This document shows, piece after piece, positions 60,488 to 64,000 of a stretch of 64,000 bases of DNA. Source of the DNA: Phascolomyces articulosus (taxonomy: Eukaryota > Mucoromycota > Mucoromycetes > Mucorales > Lichtheimiaceae); the NCBI GenBank assembly GCA_025677815.1, contig JAIXMP010000023.1, forward strand, positions 496,001 to 560,000, given 5' to 3'. A program made the translations under genes and the position numbers. Below the pieces are notes generated by a model. The model ran no database searches, was not told the DNA's origin, and worked only from the letters and a program-made list of their open reading frames with translations. How positions within the stretch are numbered: the first letter of the stretch is position 1; each line of letters opens with the position of its first letter.

Positions 60488-61806
60488 ATGGTCTTCAAAT
60501 CGTTCATTACTACTTCTGCTGCCGTTATGGCTTTCGTTTCTGGTATTGCTGCTACTATGGCACCTAATTATCCTCAACCTGGTACCGTTTGGACCGCTGG
60601 CAAGGAATATACATTGACTTGGGGTAACAGATCATTTATTTTATTATATTAACTTTTTTTAATGGAAAGGAATAAAATATTAATTTTGTCATAAATTGTC
60701 TTTTTTTTTTCTAGGTGATGATGGTAGCTCACCTAATGTTACTGAAGGCTGGACTAACTTCAAGATCGGTAATTATAATAAAGATAGATATATTACATAT
60801 ATTTATGTCTAGTTTCCAATCATTGATTATTCTCATATTCAATATTTAATTATTTAATCAATTATTTATCATATTATAGACTTTATGACTGGTGACAATA
60901 TGAACATGATTCCTTTGACTAATGTTGCCTCAGTAAGTTTGAATAAGTAGCAACAAAAAAATATCCCTTTTATATTATATTTTATACAAATCAAGTACTG
61001 TTACTTTATTAGGGATTAGACGCAAGCAAAGTTTCCTCTTACACGTGGACCGCTCCACAAGTTGATCCTTACTCCGCAATCTATTTCCTTCAATATACTA
61101 ACGGTTAGTAGTAATATTTAATAGTTTTTTAGTTGATCCATGATGTAATCATTATAACCTGTTGTTCTTGTTGTTATATAGTTGGTTATATTATATAAAC
61201 ATAGTATCACATCACTCACTCATTATTAAATTTTTCTCTCTTAGATAAGGGTGAAACTGCTTGGACAACTCGTTTCGCTATTGTCGCTCAAGATGGTGCT
61301 ACTCCCGCTCCTGAACCTGAAAAGACTCAACCTAATGGTGGTAAGTTTTCTTTTTTATAATTTATAATTCATTATTATTATTGGATCAAGATGGTATATA
61401 GATAGATAGATAGATTGATTGATATATATATTTAATATAATCCTGATATACTCACGATTTTGGAATGAATTATTACACAAAACATATTATGATTTTTATT
61501 ACAGGTGAAGCCATTCCATGGGGTGTAGGCAAATTGGCTAGTGGTGATGCTGCTGCTTCTTCGCCTGCTGCTTCTTCTCCTGCAGTTAGCTCTTCTCCCG
61601 CCCCTGAAAGTAGCTCTGCTGCTGCTGCTTCTAGCAGTGAAAGTGCCAGTGCATCTCCTGCAGCTTCTGAAGAATCATCCGCCTCTCCTGCTACTTCTGC
61701 TGCTGACAAGAAGAAGGATACTGAAGAAGGCGCTGCTGGATCTATTCGTGCTTCTATGGGTGCTATGGCCATTGGTTTAGTTGCTGCTGGCTATGCTCTT
61801 GCTTAA
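60488..61806 (+). CDS. Kre9/Knh-like GPI-anchored cell-surface protein
   Basis: Six exons (60488-60623, 60715-60768, 60880-60932, 61013-61103, 61245-61340, 61505-61806) give 243 aa. It has a signal peptide (MVFKSFITTSAAVMAFVSGI), then a beta-sandwich domain opening YPQPGTVWTAGKEYTLTWGD, typical of the Ser-Thr-rich GPI-anchored (Kre9/Knh1) family. Next comes TWTAPQVDPYSAIYFLQYTN, then a Ser/Ala-rich stalk from about residue 158 to 215 suited to O-mannosylation. The C-terminal small-residue site (EGAAGS) and hydrophobic tail (MGAMAIGLVAAGYALA) form a GPI signal. In the family these proteins relate to wall beta-1,6-glucan or are simply surface proteins; the exact role is inferred. The large antisense frame over the stalk reflects its repetitive codons. 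Confidence 0.88.
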
Positions 61807-62187
61807 TTTACCCAATTTGTCTTTTGTGTATCTCTTCACTTTGCTGTGTACTACCTACTATTTATTTATCTATTTCTTTTTTAAAAAAAATAAGAGAAAA
61901 TCAGTATAAATTTTGTTCGTGCTTGTATACAAGAGTTTATTATTATTTCCTTATTCCTATTATTATTTTTTATTATTAGTCCTTTACTTACTATTCTTAT
62001 TATTATTTTAGCCACAAACAACAACAACAACAACACACGCATTATAAACATATACACACAATCTCTTACATCTCAATTTTTGATTTTTCTCTTTAAAGTG
62101 TTTAGAGTAAACAAATAACAAAGACTTTTTTTCTTTTTGAAATATACAAATAATAATAATAAGCAATATACACATCTATTACTTTTT
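61807..62187. other. Convergent 3' flanks of the Kre9-like and GUK1 genes
   Basis: AT-rich with ATTATT and CAACAACAA short repeats. No gene. Confidence 0.6.
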
Positions 62188-63073
62188 TTATGCTTCAAAA
62201 ATAGCACTCTTGAGAGATTTATAAGCTGATTCTAAATCATCGTTGATAACGATACGATCATAAGCACCTGGGGTATCACCATATTCTAATTCGCGTTGAG
62301 AAGCTTCCAAACGTGCAGTAACAGCTTCTTCTGTTTCCGTGCCACGACCACGTAACCGTTGTTCCAAGACTTCAAGAGTAGGTGGTCGTACGAAAATATA
62401 ACGAGGATTCAATTGAGTATTCTTGACAGATTTTACACCTTGCATATCAATATCCAACATACACACTTTGCCTGATTCAACCACATCTTCTACTGCCTTG
62501 ATTGATGTACCTATTTATTTATTTATTTATATATTATTATATGAATCCAATGAAACACAATTCATTAAACTAAAGTGATACACATCATTTTTCTTGTGCC
62601 CATGGGTTTTTTTCTTTTTCTTTTTTTGGTAGTATTTTTTTTTTTTTGATGGAATATAAAGAAAAATGGGTTAAAAAAAAGGTTTCATTCGAGTAAAACT
62701 TACCATACATGTTTCCTGAAAACGTGGCACTTTCAATAAACTTGCCAGCAGCCACCTGTTCTTCCATATGTTCTTTTAAAACAAAATGGTAGTCTTTACC
62801 ATTCTCTTCTCCAGGACGTGGTTTACGTGTAGTATCTAATATATATAAATAGTGTTTAATTTTTTTGTAAGTATCACCATGGCCATTGCTATTGTTATAC
62901 ATAATGATGATGAGGTCCATGACAATTTTTTTTTTAAAAAATGAAATCTTACGGGAAACACTGAAACCAAAAGTGTCTGGGTATTCCGCAAACAAACGCT
63001 TCAATAATGTTGATTTACCAGATCCTGAAGGACCTGAAATGACGAAAATCTTGGCAACGGTTTGCATTGTCAT
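62188..63073 (-). CDS. GUK1: Guanylate kinase
   Basis: Three exons (62953-63073, 62704-62835, 62188-62510) give 191 aa, matching yeast Guk1 (187 aa). P-loop GPSGSGKST is at 14-22, followed by the GMP-binding [18 protein letters not shown], the GNMYGTS loop, [14 protein letters not shown] with the catalytic-site aspartates, and [19 protein letters not shown] in the lid. It phosphorylates GMP to GDP using ATP in the cytosol. A second Met at residue 3 is an alternative start. Exon 2 is bounded by a GTAAGT donor and ATATTAG acceptor; the phases close without any unexplained residue. Confidence 0.95.
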
Positions 63074-64000
63074 GTGTGTGTTTATTTGAATCGTCCTTGA
63101 AAGACAAAGGGGGAGAGGAAGACAAATGGGCTAGGAAAAAAAATTCCAAAAAAGAAGGGGTGGCGGCGCTAAGCCTTGAAAGGAACTAAAATACTATTTT
63201 ATTCATGAGATGATCGACCTGTTTGTTGTTTCCGACTTGCCGAACCGACCATACTAAATGTAATCATATTTTTACGTATCATAATTTTGAATCAAAAAAC
63301 CTATCTGATGCGTATAGAAAATATACTGATGTATATGTCAAGCAACTAGTCAACATTTTTTTAAGTTTATTTCCGATAAAAGTGGCTCATCTTATCTATT
63401 GCTTATCTACCAGTGACCCCTATCATTCTACTGGACTACCCTTAAAGAGAGACAACGTCAAATGTGCTTTGAGCTCCTCATTTACAGAAGATTTGCCACA
63501 TATGCATGGTCGATGTTTGTCCTCCAAAGTAGCTTGCCTTCATCCTCGAATTTCGCACCTTCAGCAGGGTCATATTATTAATATTCATTTCCTTCTTGAT
63601 CATCATATACATCGTGATGATAGTCACTTCATATTCCACAAATATAAACAGCAACAATTACAAAATCAAAACGTAAAGTGCATTAATTAAAGTTGCTTTA
63701 GAGTAGGTGAATGGAAAAATGTCTATAGAACAAATAATGGAGTTGAATGGCTAATTGTTTTTTCAGATCTTACTGGTGGTGTGGACTATATTACTTGACT
63801 AATAATATTAAAAATCGTGCATCTATTCGTTTCTAATAATCTCGACAAGCCATGGAAGATTACTCAGGCTTTGAAAGTACACACAAAAAGCTAAAGTTAT
63901 GTTTAATTAATGCAGGAAAAGTTTTACTGTTGACATTCATTAATAGTATTATATATACAGGATTTCCAAGAAAATTGACGTCGCATCGAACAAGCACCAC
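63074..64000. other. Right-edge stretch, possible decayed coding
   Basis: After the GUK1 leader, the minus strand at about 63470-63580 reads YDPAEGAKFEDEGKLLWRTN followed by IDHAYVANLL and then a stop, which looks protein-like but has stops on both sides. A 155-codon plus-strand frame covers the same bases with poorer composition. I call neither a gene; the right end is cut by the window. Confidence 0.35.

Noticed and set aside
61473..61772. 99-codon antisense ORF over the Kre9-like gene
   Set aside because: It is a shadow of the Ser/Ala-rich stalk codons; splice phases and signal peptide support the plus strand.
63223..63690. 155-codon plus-strand ORF near the right edge
   Set aside because: His/Leu/Ser-biased composition without a domain; the opposite strand looks more protein-like but is broken.

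Overview
This is nuclear DNA of a filamentous fungus, most likely an early-diverging mould of the Mucoromycota (Mucorales-like). The evidence is AT-rich DNA, many short GT-AG introns (about 50-120 bp) with AT-rich interiors, Q/N/H-rich low-complexity protein tails, and a fungal gene set (Mid1, Kre9/Knh-type wall protein, Urc4/DUF1688, Ecl1-like proteins, Yrb30-like Ran-binding protein, fungal peroxisomal Lon). The species call is inference; no rRNA or other marker lies in the window. I rebuilt gene models exon by exon by checking reading phase across every splice junction. Twenty-three of them are complete or near-complete and keep phase throughout; the first gene is cut by the window edge.

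Layout. 1-14.5 kb is gene-dense: F-box/LRR 3' end, AhpD-like protein, Kes1/Osh4-type sterol-binding protein (-), a 1.16 kb element made of two perfect 311-bp inverted arms, a DUF2415 WD40 protein (-), MID1 (-), ERV25-type p24 (+) and a class V aminotransferase (-). The last two genes converge with only 11 bp between their stop codons. 14.5-19.9 kb is a gene desert before a KIN1-type kinase (19.9-22.6 kb), and 22.6-26.2 kb is a second sparse stretch with decayed coding. 26.2-32.1 kb carries RPB8, an SDR, COX6 and an NDUFS4 homologue, all on the plus strand. 32.3-42.0 kb holds peroxisomal Lon (-), glycogen branching enzyme (-), a Yrb30-like gene (+) and URC4 (-). After another sparse stretch come glucosylceramide synthase (+) and a small C2-domain protein (-) with a 14-nt exon.

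49-57 kb is dominated by two Ecl1-like paralogues on the same strand, separated by 6.9 kb that holds only fragments of decayed genes and simple repeats. 58.5-63.1 kb carries an F-box/LRR gene (+), a GPI-anchored Kre9/Knh-like wall protein (+) and guanylate kinase (-).

The genes do not form one pathway. They fall into loose themes: mitochondrial respiration (COX6, NDUFS4), membrane lipid and secretory biology (Kes1-like, p24, glucosylceramide synthase, C2), calcium, wall and polarity (MID1, Kre9-like, KIN1), and storage or nitrogen metabolism (GLC3, URC4). The points most worth follow-up are the perfect long-arm inverted repeat, the GATA-motif cluster upstream of URC4, the micro-exons, the SHL peroxisomal signal on Lon, the Ecl1 pair, and several gene relics that still keep splice sites.
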